Assembly (NCBI RefSeq): GCF_000340565.2 | Contig: NZ_CP007203.1 | Span: forward strand, 3,093,824 to 3,157,823 | Source: Nodularia spumigena CCY9414 | GTDB lineage: Bacteria; Cyanobacteriota; Cyanobacteriia; Cyanobacteriales; Nostocaceae | Direction: 5' to 3' | Length of the DNA: 64,000 nt | The notes under the pieces: generated by a model | Database searches by the model: none | The model's input: the letters and a program-made list of their open reading frames with translations, nothing else | What the model was told of the DNA's origin: nothing | Part shown: positions 1 through 8,474 of the stretch, piece by piece | Layout of the letters: each line of letters opens with the position of its first letter | How positions within the stretch are numbered: the first letter of the stretch is position 1 | Made by a program: the position numbers and the translations under genes

Positions 1-1280
1 CTGATGCAGTGAATTCTTTGCAAACTCTGCGTAATGATTTGGTTAGCCTCAATCCTGATCTTCAGTATGATTTTAGAGAAAGAGTAGAACCAGTATATCG
101 TCGATATGTTGATTTACTATTACAAGATCATCCCAATCAGGATAATTTGCAAAAAGCTCGTGAGTTGATAGAGTCCTTACAACTGGCAGAATTAGAAAAT
201 TTCTTTAGAGATGCTTGTATAGAAAATCAAGAAATAAATATTGATGATTTTGTCACGCAATCAGCACAAAATAATTCACCAACAGCCATATTTTATGCAA
301 TTGTTTTACCGCAAAGGTTAGAAATTATTCTCACAGTTCCCCAAAAACCTTTATTACATTACACAACTGATATTTCTCAGCCGGAATTAGAAACTACTTT
401 AAAAGCATTACAGCAAGAACTTAAAAGTCCTAGTCGTCGAGAGTCACAATTATCTCAAAAAGTTTATGATTGGTTATTTGGACAAGTAGAGCCTGATTTA
501 GCTAAAAATAACATTCAGACTGTGGTATTTATTTTAGATAGTTACTTAAGAAATATCCCGATGGCGGCTTTAGATGATGGGCAAAAGTATCTAGTAGAAA
601 AATATGCGATCGCCTACAGCCCTGGTTTAAAATTGATCCAGCCGCAGCCCCTGAAAAAACAAGAATTAAGCGCCTTATCTGCGGGAATAGATACAGATAA
701 AGCCCCCAGTATCGAAGCTAGAAAATTAGGCGGATTACCATTTGTCAGTCAGGAACTCGATGAAATAAAAGCTCAAGTTTCTGGCGAACAACTGCGTAAT
801 CAAGACTTTACGAAAAATAATTTTAAATTGAAAATTGATCAAACTGCTGCCCAAGTCATTCATCTAGCAACTCATGGACAATTTAGCTCTAACAATGAAG
901 AAACTTTTATTTTGGCTTGGGATAAATCTATTAATATCCAAGAATTAGAGCAATTATTGCGAAGCAGAGATCCACTACAATCTCAAAATATTGAATTATT
1001 AGTCCTCAGTGCTTGTGAAACCGCCGCCGGAGATAACCGCGCTGCGTTAGGGCTAGCAGGGGTAGCAGTACGTTCTGGTGCGCGTAGTACTTTAGCAACT
1101 TTATGGCAAGTAGATGATGACTCTACTGCTGCTTTAATGAAACAATTTTATCAAGAATTAATTAATAATCCTGAGTTGACTAAAGCCCAAGCTTTGCAAA
1201 AAGCACAACTGCACCTTTTAAATTACTATCGTGTACCTCATAAATGGGCGGCTGTTGTTTTAGTAGGTAATTGGTTGTGA
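1..1280 (+). CDS. CHAT-domain (caspase-like) protein, N-terminus cut by window edge
   Basis: The reading frame is open from the left edge (an in-frame GTG at 9 is probably internal), so only the C-terminal part is seen; relatives usually carry TPR repeats before this point. Counting from the GTG codon, the CHAT domain fills residues about 150-423. The two catalytic residues of the caspase/HetF-type protease fold are present: His289 in LATHG and Cys336 in LSACETA. The C-terminal block ending HKWAAVVLVGNW is also typical. CHAT proteins are putative cysteine proteases acting in cytoplasmic signalling; the substrate is unknown. The gene converges on the minus-strand DUF928/CHAT-CHASE2 genes with only two bases between stop codons, which suggests that the two arms belong to one locus. 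Confidence 0.85.
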   Translation, partial: DAVNSLQTLRNDLVSLNPDLQYDFRERVEPVYRRYVDLLLQDHPNQDNLQKARELIESLQLAELENFFRDACIENQEINIDDFVTQSAQNNSPTAIFYAIVLPQRLEIILTVPQKPLLHYTTDISQPELETTLKALQQELKSPSRRESQLSQKVYDWLFGQVEPDLAKNNIQTVVFILDSYLRNIPMAALDDGQKYLVEKYAIAYSPGLKLIQPQPLKKQELSALSAGIDTDKAPSIEARKLGGLPFVSQELDEIKAQVSGEQLRNQDFTKNNFKLKIDQTAAQVIHLATHGQFSSNNEETFILAWDKSINIQELEQLLRSRDPLQSQNIELLVLSACETAAGDNRAALGLAGVAVRSGARSTLATLWQVDDDSTAALMKQFYQELINNPELTKAQALQKAQLHLLNYYRVPHKWAAVVLVGNWL

Positions 1281-1282
1281 AA

Positions 1283-2074
1283 CTAATTTGAAGTGTTTAG
1301 ACTACAACAAGGAACAATTTTTTCTGAGACTAAATGCTTTAAATTAATCTCTGTTAACAGTTGCTTCCAGTCTGCTTCTGATGTTTGACTTACTAAAGTT
1401 AGAACATCTTGCCAAATACCATGTTCAGCTAAAATAACAGCTTGCTCTTGCTTTGATAATTTTCCTGATAATATCGGTGATGCTAAATTGAGCCTCTTCG
1501 TGTCTATCCAAACCCACCCATTAACACCAACTTCAGCATTTTCTGAATCACACTTTATAGGAACTGATAAATACCAATGATATCTTCTGTCTTTCTCTAG
1601 TTTCACCTGATGGGGGAGAGAAAGACTAATAATCCCCGGAGTGTTTTGTAAAGAGAAATTACCTTGATAAATTTTCTGATGTTTTCTCTTATCTGCATCT
1701 GTTTCATCCCATATTATTAATTCCCCGCTACTCACATCTGTAGGTGAATAGGGAATATAAAACCATAAAGTTGGTGATTTTTCTAGAGTTAATCCCCAAA
1801 CATTGCTGAAATATGGCGATTTTTTAACCCTGGGTACTAACGCAGTTAGAGGTGTATTAATTTTAGGACAAGTACCACGTCTTCCTGCTCCTTCTGTATC
1901 ACCAGGAGCGTCTTTATCTCCTAAGTCTGGGAGATTAAATTGAATGTTGGACAATGGGGATTTGCTCACTTGGGCTGGTGTTTTTAGTAAATTGACTGGG
2001 AAACTAGCCAACGAAAAAACTAAAATAGATATCAGTCTTAACCTAACTTGATTAAAGTTGGGGTGCAACATCAT
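1283..2074 (-). CDS. DUF928 family protein, exported
   Basis: About 263 residues from the ATG chosen at 2074. The frame is open upstream to 2185, but that would overlap the preceding gene by more than 100 bases, and the stretch from 2074 gives a proper signal peptide (MMLHPNF then a hydrophobic run ending near LLKTPAQ). The family is recognised by the Arg-Gly-Thr-Cys-Pro block followed by PLTALVP, the LWFYIPYSP motif and the late WYLSVPI stretch. DUF928 proteins are cyanobacterial, of unknown biochemical function, and commonly sit beside CHAT/CHASE2 genes, as here: the start is two bases after the CHAT-CHASE2 stop, so the pair is probably co-transcribed. The export prediction would put it in the periplasm, facing the CHASE2 sensor domain. 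Confidence 0.75.
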   Translation of the reverse strand: MMLHPNFNQVRLRLISILVFSLASFPVNLLKTPAQVSKSPLSNIQFNLPDLGDKDAPGDTEGAGRRGTCPKINTPLTALVPRVKKSPYFSNVWGLTLEKSPTLWFYIPYSPTDVSSGELIIWDETDADKRKHQKIYQGNFSLQNTPGIISLSLPHQVKLEKDRRYHWYLSVPIKCDSENAEVGVNGWVWIDTKRLNLASPILSGKLSKQEQAVILAEHGIWQDVLTLVSQTSEADWKQLLTEINLKHLVSEKIVPCCSLNTSN

Positions 2075-2076
2075 TT

Positions 2077-4359
2077 TTATGCCTCGGTTTCGGATGTAAT
2101 TAACAAAGAAGGTGCAAAAATTCTTAATAAAGCTAAGACTAAAATTGCCGGGATTAATGGTGCTGTAATCAAGTACAAAAAACAAGCATAATATAAAACA
2201 ATAATGTTAATGGCAAATACCACAGTCTGATGTAATGATGATTTTAAGTATAAAATTGGTATCCAAGCTGAGAAGGAAACAAGTAAAATGCAAATTCCAT
2301 CTCCCCACCAAGGTAAAAAGCCAAGCTGTTGTGTTTCTTTTAAGCCTATACTAATTAATTGACTGGTCATTTGTGCATGAATTTCTACACCAAACATCTT
2401 TTTTTGCTGCGGGTGGTTAGTGTAGGGAGTTAAAAATACATCTGGCTTCGTTGATTCAGTTGTATAACCAATCAGGACAATTTTGTTTCCTAACAATTGA
2501 GGCTCAAAATCATTATTAATAATTTGGCTCAAACTAATTTCTGCTGCTACTTTTCCTGAAGAACGGTAATTGAGCAAGATTTGATAACCTTTATCATCTA
2601 TTTGTTGGTAAAATCCATTTTTATTACGTAATTCATGCAAACGATTGAAAATAACACTCTCTGGACTAATTCCTTTTGAGTTTAAAAACCTGAATGCTAG
2701 TTGTGAGCTAAAAGAGTATTTAGCTTGACAATAAGATAGTTCTGTGGGTGTGGCGTAAATGAGTTGACGACGAACAATATTATCAGGATCTTTATTAATA
2801 TTATTAAAGCTTCTACTGGTTTGGGGACTTCCTGGTGGGGGTTTTAAGCCAAGATCATTTTTAGTTTTAGCTTGGGGATGACCGAATTTACATATAGTCA
2901 CAATATTGGGGTTTTCTTGAAGATAGCTATTTAACTCTTGATTACCTGGATTGAGAGGAATATTCCGAAGAATATCTAAACCTATAGCTATTGGTTGATG
3001 CTGATTGATATTTTCTAAGGCTTTTAATATTAAGCGATCGCTAATCGGATCTTGAGCAAATTCTTGAATATCTGCTTCTGTGACTTTAACGATTACTAGG
3101 TGCGGATCAGGTTCTTTGTCTGGAAGCATCCGCAAAAAATGATCGTAAGCTTTCAGTTCTAATGGTTGTAAAATACCAAGCGATCGCACTCCCATCACTA
3201 AGCCAGTGAATACAAAACTTGTCAGCAACAAATGCAAAAATTTAATCTGGCTGACTTGTGGGGTTTGTCGTTTTATTCCGATTAAATCATGCCATGTTGG
3301 TGGAATCACTGCCGGATTCTGAAAAATTACAGGTAGCCAAGTTGCACAAGGAAATTTATCTTCTAACCCTTGCAACTGTTCCCTAGCTTCTCTGACAGCA
3401 ATATATAAAGATTTACCCTGAGCAAATTTCTTCAAAAAGGACTTTAAAAACTCATGGGCTACTTGATCAGGAACTAATTCCCGCATCACAATTGTTTGCG
3501 GAATATTTAAGTTATACAGACTTCTAGCTAATCCTAATCCATCACAAGAATTAAAAATTGCTAACTTTAAACCTTTCTCTATAGCTTTTTTTAATCCATA
3601 ACATAGTTCATCAATACTCAGACTATCATGAGGATTAATATCAATTGTACCTGTTTCTGATTTTGTCCTACTATGTCCAGCAAAAAAGATAATATCCCAA
3701 TTTTTCTCCCAAAGTTCGTCATTAATTTCCCGGCGGTGTGGTTCATCGAGAAACACTAAGTCAACATTGGGTAAACTCTGTAATAACAGTTTATCTGTCT
3801 CAATATCAATTCCTTGACGATTACCCAGAATCACTAATACTCTGACTTTAAAATTATGATTTTTTATGGATCTTGGTAATTGATAATTAGGCAAAGCCCA
3901 ACCTATTTCTGCTCGTGAATAAGATGTAAAAATATCCCATTCTTGCCAAGGAAGCTTTTGTAACTCTTGATCATCGGTATGAATGAGAAATCTAACGTCT
4001 TCATCCAGTTTTAACTGCTCTCTGATACAAACATCAATTTCCCTAAACTCTTCAGACTTCAGCCAATTATTTAATTCATTTTTTAAATCTACACTGGATT
4101 GATGACATTTTTCTACAAGTGATTGTAAAAATGATTTACTGATAATTTGTTTGTTCTTAATGCGATAGGATGCTGCTAAATTACGATATATTTCTTGCCA
4201 ATGATATTCTAGGCGATCGCTTAATTTGGGATCAGGAGGTAATTTCCCTTTCCGACGACAAAGGGAATCTATCCTTCCTTCTTCTTTAATCTCCAAACTG
4301 ACGCGAAAACCTTGTTGTAACAAGTCACCATCAAGTTCAATAACTACGACTTTACTCAT
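2077..4359 (-). CDS. CHAT-CHASE2 fusion membrane protein
   Basis: 760 residues. Residues about 120-345 form a CHAT-type caspase-like domain with His229 (FFAGHS) and Cys272 (IFNSCDG) in the expected dyad positions. A membrane helix follows at about 372-392, then a CHASE2 extracytoplasmic sensor domain (about 395-680; LKAYDHFLRMLPD, and KIVLIGYTTES near its end). Three hydrophobic helices close the protein. CHASE2 domains normally precede kinases or cyclases; here the sensor is fused to a putative protease facing the cytoplasm. It lies between DUF1822 (upstream) and DUF928 (downstream), all on the minus strand. Function is inferred: an envelope signal might control CHAT proteolysis. The ligand and substrate are not predictable from sequence. 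Confidence 0.85.
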   Translation of the reverse strand: MSKVVVIELDGDLLQQGFRVSLEIKEEGRIDSLCRRKGKLPPDPKLSDRLEYHWQEIYRNLAASYRIKNKQIISKSFLQSLVEKCHQSSVDLKNELNNWLKSEEFREIDVCIREQLKLDEDVRFLIHTDDQELQKLPWQEWDIFTSYSRAEIGWALPNYQLPRSIKNHNFKVRVLVILGNRQGIDIETDKLLLQSLPNVDLVFLDEPHRREINDELWEKNWDIIFFAGHSRTKSETGTIDINPHDSLSIDELCYGLKKAIEKGLKLAIFNSCDGLGLARSLYNLNIPQTIVMRELVPDQVAHEFLKSFLKKFAQGKSLYIAVREAREQLQGLEDKFPCATWLPVIFQNPAVIPPTWHDLIGIKRQTPQVSQIKFLHLLLTSFVFTGLVMGVRSLGILQPLELKAYDHFLRMLPDKEPDPHLVIVKVTEADIQEFAQDPISDRLILKALENINQHQPIAIGLDILRNIPLNPGNQELNSYLQENPNIVTICKFGHPQAKTKNDLGLKPPPGSPQTSRSFNNINKDPDNIVRRQLIYATPTELSYCQAKYSFSSQLAFRFLNSKGISPESVIFNRLHELRNKNGFYQQIDDKGYQILLNYRSSGKVAAEISLSQIINNDFEPQLLGNKIVLIGYTTESTKPDVFLTPYTNHPQQKKMFGVEIHAQMTSQLISIGLKETQQLGFLPWWGDGICILLVSFSAWIPILYLKSSLHQTVVFAINIIVLYYACFLYLITAPLIPAILVLALLRIFAPSLLITSETEA

Positions 4360-4391
4360 AGCGGCATTAATCTTTACATCGTTACCAAATA

Positions 4392-5321
4392 CTATAGACT
4401 AAATTTCTCAGCAATATCCACATTTCCCCAACAAATTTTTACACAAAAACTTTCTCCTAATTCTCCAGTAAATTGAAATTTAAGAAACTGATCATTCTTT
4501 CCAGCTTCTGCTTGCATCTCTAGTTTACCCTGTTCATTAAATAACATTAACTGTAATCCAGTAGGTAGAACCTGTTGTTCAGTGGGGTATAGACTAATAT
4601 AAATAGCCATTTCTGAATGGAATACTGGATTGACACCAACACATAAAGCAACTGCTTCTTGGCCTTGGATTAAATCTAATCTTTTCCCCCTAATAATTGT
4701 CTGACTATCTCTAAAATTAAAATTCAATTCTTGAGAGGGAGATGCTAAAATATTTGAGAGTAATTGCCAACTTGATTCAAAAGTATTATTTAACCACTCA
4801 CTAAGTTTAACAATTGATGTTTTTTGCTTTAATTGGTTGATATGTTCCAATAAAGTTTCCACCGATAGTAACTGATTTAGATATACATAGTTTGTTGTGA
4901 TTTTTTCCGTAAACCCTAATAAATAAGCTTCCTTTTGCTGCAAATCAATACTAACTATTACATAACCAATTCTCTCATCAATTACTTCCAGGGGAATATC
5001 ACATTTTTCTGCCTGATTAACTACAGGGAGACATTCTAAACGTCCCACGCCTGTAATTTCTAAGTCAGCAACATCAGCAGCAAAACGCACCGCAGGATTC
5101 CAACTATCTCCGGCTGCTAAATCTGTGTTAATTCCCATAACACGTAAATAGTTATCGACTAAATAAACTGCCAAAGTATTGAGATAAACTTGCTGTGCTT
5201 TTGCTTGGGTGTACTGTTCTCTAGCAAACTTTTCAGCAGTAGAAATCGCTTTGTTAGTAAGAATTACTGGAACGGAAATGTTTGATTCTTTCGTGAAGAT
5301 TTTATCGAGCATATTACTCAT
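4392..5321 (-). CDS. DUF1822 family protein
   Basis: 309 residues, start ATG at 5321 preceded by an AAGG-like ribosome-binding site. The family is recognised from the N-terminal block around EKFAREQYTQAKAQQVYLNT and the following AVYLVDNYLRVMGI, typical of cyanobacterial DUF1822 proteins. There is no signal peptide or membrane helix, so it is probably cytoplasmic. Its function is unknown. It is the second gene of the minus-strand run (sigma-like, DUF1822, CHAT-CHASE2, DUF928); the 30-odd bases to the next gene suggest one transcript. Confidence 0.75.
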   Translation of the reverse strand: MSNMLDKIFTKESNISVPVILTNKAISTAEKFAREQYTQAKAQQVYLNTLAVYLVDNYLRVMGINTDLAAGDSWNPAVRFAADVADLEITGVGRLECLPVVNQAEKCDIPLEVIDERIGYVIVSIDLQQKEAYLLGFTEKITTNYVYLNQLLSVETLLEHINQLKQKTSIVKLSEWLNNTFESSWQLLSNILASPSQELNFNFRDSQTIIRGKRLDLIQGQEAVALCVGVNPVFHSEMAIYISLYPTEQQVLPTGLQLMLFNEQGKLEMQAEAGKNDQFLKFQFTGELGESFCVKICWGNVDIAEKFSL

Positions 5322-5398
5322 CTACCTTCTTATTATATTAACTGTAGTAGTCATTTATTTACTATAAGCAAAAATATATTTTTCGCAAGTTTATCTTG

Positions 5399-6073
5399 CT
5401 ATAAATATCCTTGGTTAGTACCAAATCTTCTGAGTAAAGGCAAACAACTACGGTGATACCATTTAGGTAAATTTTTGGACTCAGCATCATTTAAATTAAA
5501 CTCTTTAGCAATTTCTTTCCAAGAAACATCAGGAGGTAGCCTTTTTAAAATCACAACTTGAGCGTTAATTTCTGGACGTTCTTGAAAATAAGTGTTGCGT
5601 AATACTTGATCTGGGTCAGCTTTCACCCATTGGACTGTTGTTTCCCACATTTCAAGTAATGGTTGAATATCAGTAGGTGGTTTGTTTAATTGTTCTGGAG
5701 ATAAGTTATCTAAATTATTAATTACTGGTTCAAAATTATCTGAATTTAAATTTACCCTAAGTTCAATGTGTCTCTTGCGTGGTCTTGTTTCTTCTTTATA
5801 CTCATATCTTCTCAAAGCTTTAATAATTTCATCATTTAGCCAAGTAATTACCTGTTTTTTTGTAGGGTTATATTCTTCCAGATGACTACAGCAATATTCC
5901 CACATATCTTGCAGTGCATCATTATAATAAGGTTTATTTTCTCGCCAAAGTTTACCAGATTTCATTGCTAGGAGATAAGTCTGATGTATTTTTTGTTGAC
6001 GCTCTACACTTTCTAGTGGTAAATTTTTCGCCTCATTAATCAGACGACGCAAGTTAGTATTAATATCGTTCAT
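5399..6073 (-). CDS. Sigma-70-like regulatory protein (putative), first gene of CHAT cluster
   Basis: 224 residues. The N-terminal half (about 50-100; DALQDMWEYCC and then YNPTKKQVITWLN) resembles sigma region 2 of the small divergent sigma-like proteins found in cyanobacteria. The C-terminus holds a helix-turn-helix-like stretch (WKEIAKEFNLN, about 184-195) where region 4 would lie. The match is weak and made by eye, so the protein could be a DNA-binding regulator that is not a true sigma factor. It heads the minus-strand run with DUF1822, CHAT-CHASE2 and DUF928, and is divergent from the secreted-protein gene at 6373. This position would suit a regulator of its own cluster. Confidence 0.5.
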   Translation of the reverse strand: MNDINTNLRRLINEAKNLPLESVERQQKIHQTYLLAMKSGKLWRENKPYYNDALQDMWEYCCSHLEEYNPTKKQVITWLNDEIIKALRRYEYKEETRPRKRHIELRVNLNSDNFEPVINNLDNLSPEQLNKPPTDIQPLLEMWETTVQWVKADPDQVLRNTYFQERPEINAQVVILKRLPPDVSWKEIAKEFNLNDAESKNLPKWYHRSCLPLLRRFGTNQGYL

Positions 6074-6372
6074 AACGAAATTGTGGTAATTGCCAGTGTC
6101 AAATTCTATAAATAAATGCCAGAATAATTGTATAGGATTGTTGCGCGATCGCCTCTCTGGTAACTCAAATACATAGCATAATCTGTATGTTCAATTAATC
6201 TATACGCTTATTTACAGGATGCTAAAACCCATCTTTCGCAATTCACTTGATATATTATTTTAATAAGTTTTATATATAAACATAAGTTTTATTTATTACT
6301 CCAACTTGCGAAAAGTTTGTTTCAGCGTCCTCTAATAACTAGAAGTTAAAATCACTCTCTAGTGAGGTAACT

Positions 6373-6774
6373 ATGAACAAGTTGTATAAATTATTCATAA
6401 CCGCCACCGCGATAGCTTCTGTATTAGGTTGGAATATCAACGTAGCTCAAGCCCAATCCCAAGAAACTTACTGCACTGCATCAGCCATCGGTGCTTTACT
6501 GGGTTTAGCAATTACAGGTGATGCAGAAACTGCCGCTTCAGTAATTCCCTCAGAATGCACTGAAAATAATCAGCCCGCACCCAAGCGCCCCTACCGTCAT
6601 CAACAACCCAGTAGACGTGATTCAAATGATTATGTGAATCAGCAGCGTCTGTGGCTACTAGAACAACAAAGAGTCGAAAGAGAAAGAGAAGACAGAGAGT
6701 ATCGGAGGGTATCTCGCTGTATGGACAATTGTCTGGCCAGCACTGATCCAAACTGCATGTCAAGATGTTCTTAA
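6373..6774 (+). CDS. Small secreted protein of unknown function
   Basis: 133 residues with a clear signal peptide (MNKLYKLFITATAIASVLGW and a predicted cleavage after AQA around residue 28). The mature part has a short Gly/Ala-rich stretch (SAIGALLGLAITGDAE), a charged middle rich in Arg and Gln, and a Cys-rich tail with four cysteines in the last 20 residues (RCMDNCLASTDPNCMSRC). Such a tail suggests disulphides or metal binding in the periplasm. The family was not recognised. The ATG follows a GAGGTAA ribosome-binding site. The gene stands alone between the CHAT cluster and a MITE-rich stretch. Confidence 0.65.
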   Translation: MNKLYKLFITATAIASVLGWNINVAQAQSQETYCTASAIGALLGLAITGDAETAASVIPSECTENNQPAPKRPYRHQQPSRRDSNDYVNQQRLWLLEQQRVEREREDREYRRVSRCMDNCLASTDPNCMSRCS

Positions 6775-6838
6775 TCTAATCAGGTGATAAATCAAATTCA
6801 TACAATGGTGGGTTAGGCTGCGGTTAATCCACTTTACT

Positions 6839-7028
6839 AGGACTTACGCATTGTACAAATTAATCATGGTATGCTGTCAGCAAAATAGCCAATTTCTGGC
6901 TTTGAACAATGATTATGTTGATAGTAAATATACCCGTGTGGTAAGGGTTTAGCATTGCTAAACCCCCTACGAAATATGTGCTTTTTAGTGTTTACATATT
7001 TGGGATTTATTGTCAATGCGTAAGTCCT
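6839..7028. mobile_element. 190-bp MITE, GGACTTACGC family
   Basis: The ends are inverted copies of AGGACTTACGCATTG (15 bases matching). Treating GGACTTACGC as the terminal repeat, the insertion is flanked by TA on both sides, the target duplication typical of IS630/Tc1-mariner transposons. There is no open frame of note inside. Shorter members with the same ends occur at 7208, 16698 and 19634, and a lone right end at 25197. Confidence 0.75.
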
Positions 7029-7207
7029 AAATCAATTTAGGAATCACGTTTGATTACTGAAATTACTCGTAGAGATAGGAAACAGGGAACGAACAGGAAA
7101 AAATCAGTAACAGCATACTGAATGTTTTTCAAAAATCAAATAGGAGTCTTACTGCGAAAACTCTCTTTCAGCATTCAGTAATAAATAGAACGTTCTGAGA
7201 TTAACTT

Positions 7208-7297
7208 AGGACTTACGCAAATTTATGGGAAAACCAACCACAGAGGCACAGAGTACACCGAGTCAAGAGGGTTTAAGAGAGTTTCTGCGTAAGTCCT
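7208..7297. mobile_element. 90-bp MITE, GGACTTACGC family
   Basis: The same terminal inverted repeat as the 6839 element with a different, shorter core; TA flanks both sides. The core (ACCACAGAGGCACAGAG region) is shared in type with the copies at 16698 and 19634. It lies directly upstream of the lipoprotein start at 7306 and supplies an in-frame ATG at 7225 that makes the lipoprotein frame look 27 residues longer. Confidence 0.75.
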
Positions 7298-7305
7298 ATA
7301 ACTTT

Positions 7306-7674
7306 ATGTCAAAAAGTTTTGCCACCCGTAGGCTTTTGGGAATTTTAATTACCTGTGTAATGATTACTTCTTGTAGTGGCGGTACATCAAGTAATACTCC
7401 TAATGGGGGAGGGGGTAACAACAGTCAGAATCAAAATGCTGATAGTGGAGGTACATCAAGTAATACTTCTAATGGGGGAGGGGGTGACAACAGTCAGAAT
7501 CAAAATGCTGAAAGATCTGAAGAAGAATGGCAGCAATATAGGATTGATTGTCAAGGTTCCTCGACTCCGATTTCTCGAAGAACTTTTAGTGATGGTTCAA
7601 GAGGAAGATGTGAATTTGGTCCGAGGAGACGGGCAGATGGCTCTAGTATACCAGTTGCTTTTAGAGATAGATAA
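7306..7674 (+). CDS. Small lipoprotein with internal duplicated segment
   Basis: 122 residues from the ATG at 7306. This start is chosen because MSKSFATRRLLGILITCVMI plus TSC gives a proper lipoprotein signal with a lipobox Cys at residue 23, and because the paralogue at 8052 begins identically. The longer frame from 7225 would be encoded by the inserted MITE. After the Cys there are two 23-residue repeats (SGGTSSNT..NGGGG..NSQNQNA), forming a low-complexity linker. The C-terminal domain of about 50 residues is basic with two Cys and is not recognised. It is probably anchored to a membrane facing the periplasm. The upstream region and signal peptide are duplicated at 8052. Confidence 0.65.
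   Translation: MSKSFATRRLLGILITCVMITSCSGGTSSNTPNGGGGNNSQNQNADSGGTSSNTSNGGGGDNSQNQNAERSEEEWQQYRIDCQGSSTPISRRTFSDGSRGRCEFGPRRRADGSSIPVAFRDR
7375..7512 (+). repeat. Tandem 69-bp duplication inside lipoprotein gene
   Basis: Two in-frame 69-base units (7375-7443 and 7444-7512), nearly identical, each encoding 23 residues rich in Gly, Ser and Asn. The near identity implies a recent duplication or repeat-unit expansion. Confidence 0.85.
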
Positions 7675-7815
7675 TCAATATATCAACCAATTGAACTAAC
7701 TAGTACCGCTAGCCGTTCATCAAAAGTCAAAAAGCTGATCAAACAGGCTTTTCAAGGATTTTAAATGGTTGCTTTATTTACGCTGTGCTGTACTAGCATC
7801 AATATTTAGTCAAAG

Positions 7816-7840
7816 ATTGCGGGCATCTTGCCCGCTTACA
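7816..7840. repeat. Palindromic repeat (GCGGGCATCTTGCCCGC type), copy 1
   Basis: A 17-base palindrome core at 7819-7835 able to form a GCGGGC hairpin; the same 25 bases recur at 8420-8444, downstream of the paralogous lipoprotein gene. Related hairpins (GGCATCTTGCC) are dispersed in cyanobacterial genomes; one lies inside the repeat at 53963. The rest of the 7675-8051 gap holds the duplicated upstream region of the second lipoprotein gene. Confidence 0.6.
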
Positions 7841-8051
7841 TTTGAGATGCGCTAACCCTGGTAATTTAACAGTGAAAATAAAGTAACATAGCCGGAGTTA
7901 GTTAGATTATTTATCACATCACAATGGTGATTGATGCTGTCGTCAACCCACTGCAATCATTACAAGTTCGTATAAAATTTATTTACAAATCACCCTGGGA
8001 AAACTCTCTTTCAGCCTCATGTAATAAGTAGAACGTTGTGAGATTAATTTT

Positions 8052-8396
8052 ATGTCCAAAAATTTGGCTACCCGTAGGCTTTTGGGAATTTTAATTACCT
8101 GTGTAATGATTACTTCCTGTAGTGGAGGTACATCAAGTAATACTCCCCCCATTTACCCCACTGAACCCACTGAACCCCCCGAACCCCCCCAAACCTTAAC
8201 TATTACCGTTCCGTCTTTAGGTTATGTAGCAACAGTTGATAGAAATACAACTTTCGGAGAAATTAATAGCACAGCCACAGATTTAACTGGTCAGTGTGTA
8301 GACAGATTTGGTTTGAGTCAACAAGGTACCACTTGCCGGGCTGAAGTACAAGCAGCACAAAGAGAGGCGGTTAGGTTTATCAATCAAGCTAATTAG
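8052..8396 (+). CDS. Small lipoprotein, paralogue of the 7306 gene
   Basis: 114 residues. The first 30 residues (MSKNLATRRLLGILITCVMI, then TSCSGGTSSNTP) almost repeat those of the 7306 gene, including the lipobox Cys; the roughly 60 bases upstream are duplicated as well. A Pro/Thr/Glu linker follows. The C-terminal domain (about 50-114) differs from the neighbour's and has two Cys (GQCVDRF and TTCRAEV), probably a disulphide in the periplasm. The family is not recognised. The pair looks like a duplication in which only promoter, signal and linker were kept. Confidence 0.65.
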   Translation: MSKNLATRRLLGILITCVMITSCSGGTSSNTPPIYPTEPTEPPEPPQTLTITVPSLGYVATVDRNTTFGEINSTATDLTGQCVDRFGLSQQGTTCRAEVQAAQREAVRFINQAN

Positions 8397-8419
8397 GGAA
8401 AGTACATTTTTTATAAAAT

Positions 8420-8444
8420 ATTGCGGGCATCTTGCCCGCTTACA
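8420..8444. repeat. Palindromic repeat (GCGGGCATCTTGCCCGC type), copy 2
   Basis: Second copy of the 25-base repeat at 7816-7840, just after the stop of the second lipoprotein gene. A hairpin here could act as a transcript end before the LptF/LptG gene. Confidence 0.6.
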
Positions 8445-8474
8445 TATCACTTGACATAACTGGAACAATGATAA

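Noticed and set aside
6512-6763. Minus-strand frame of 83 codons
   Set aside because: Overlaps the secreted-protein gene, which has a signal peptide and ribosome-binding site; the minus frame shows no protein-like pattern.
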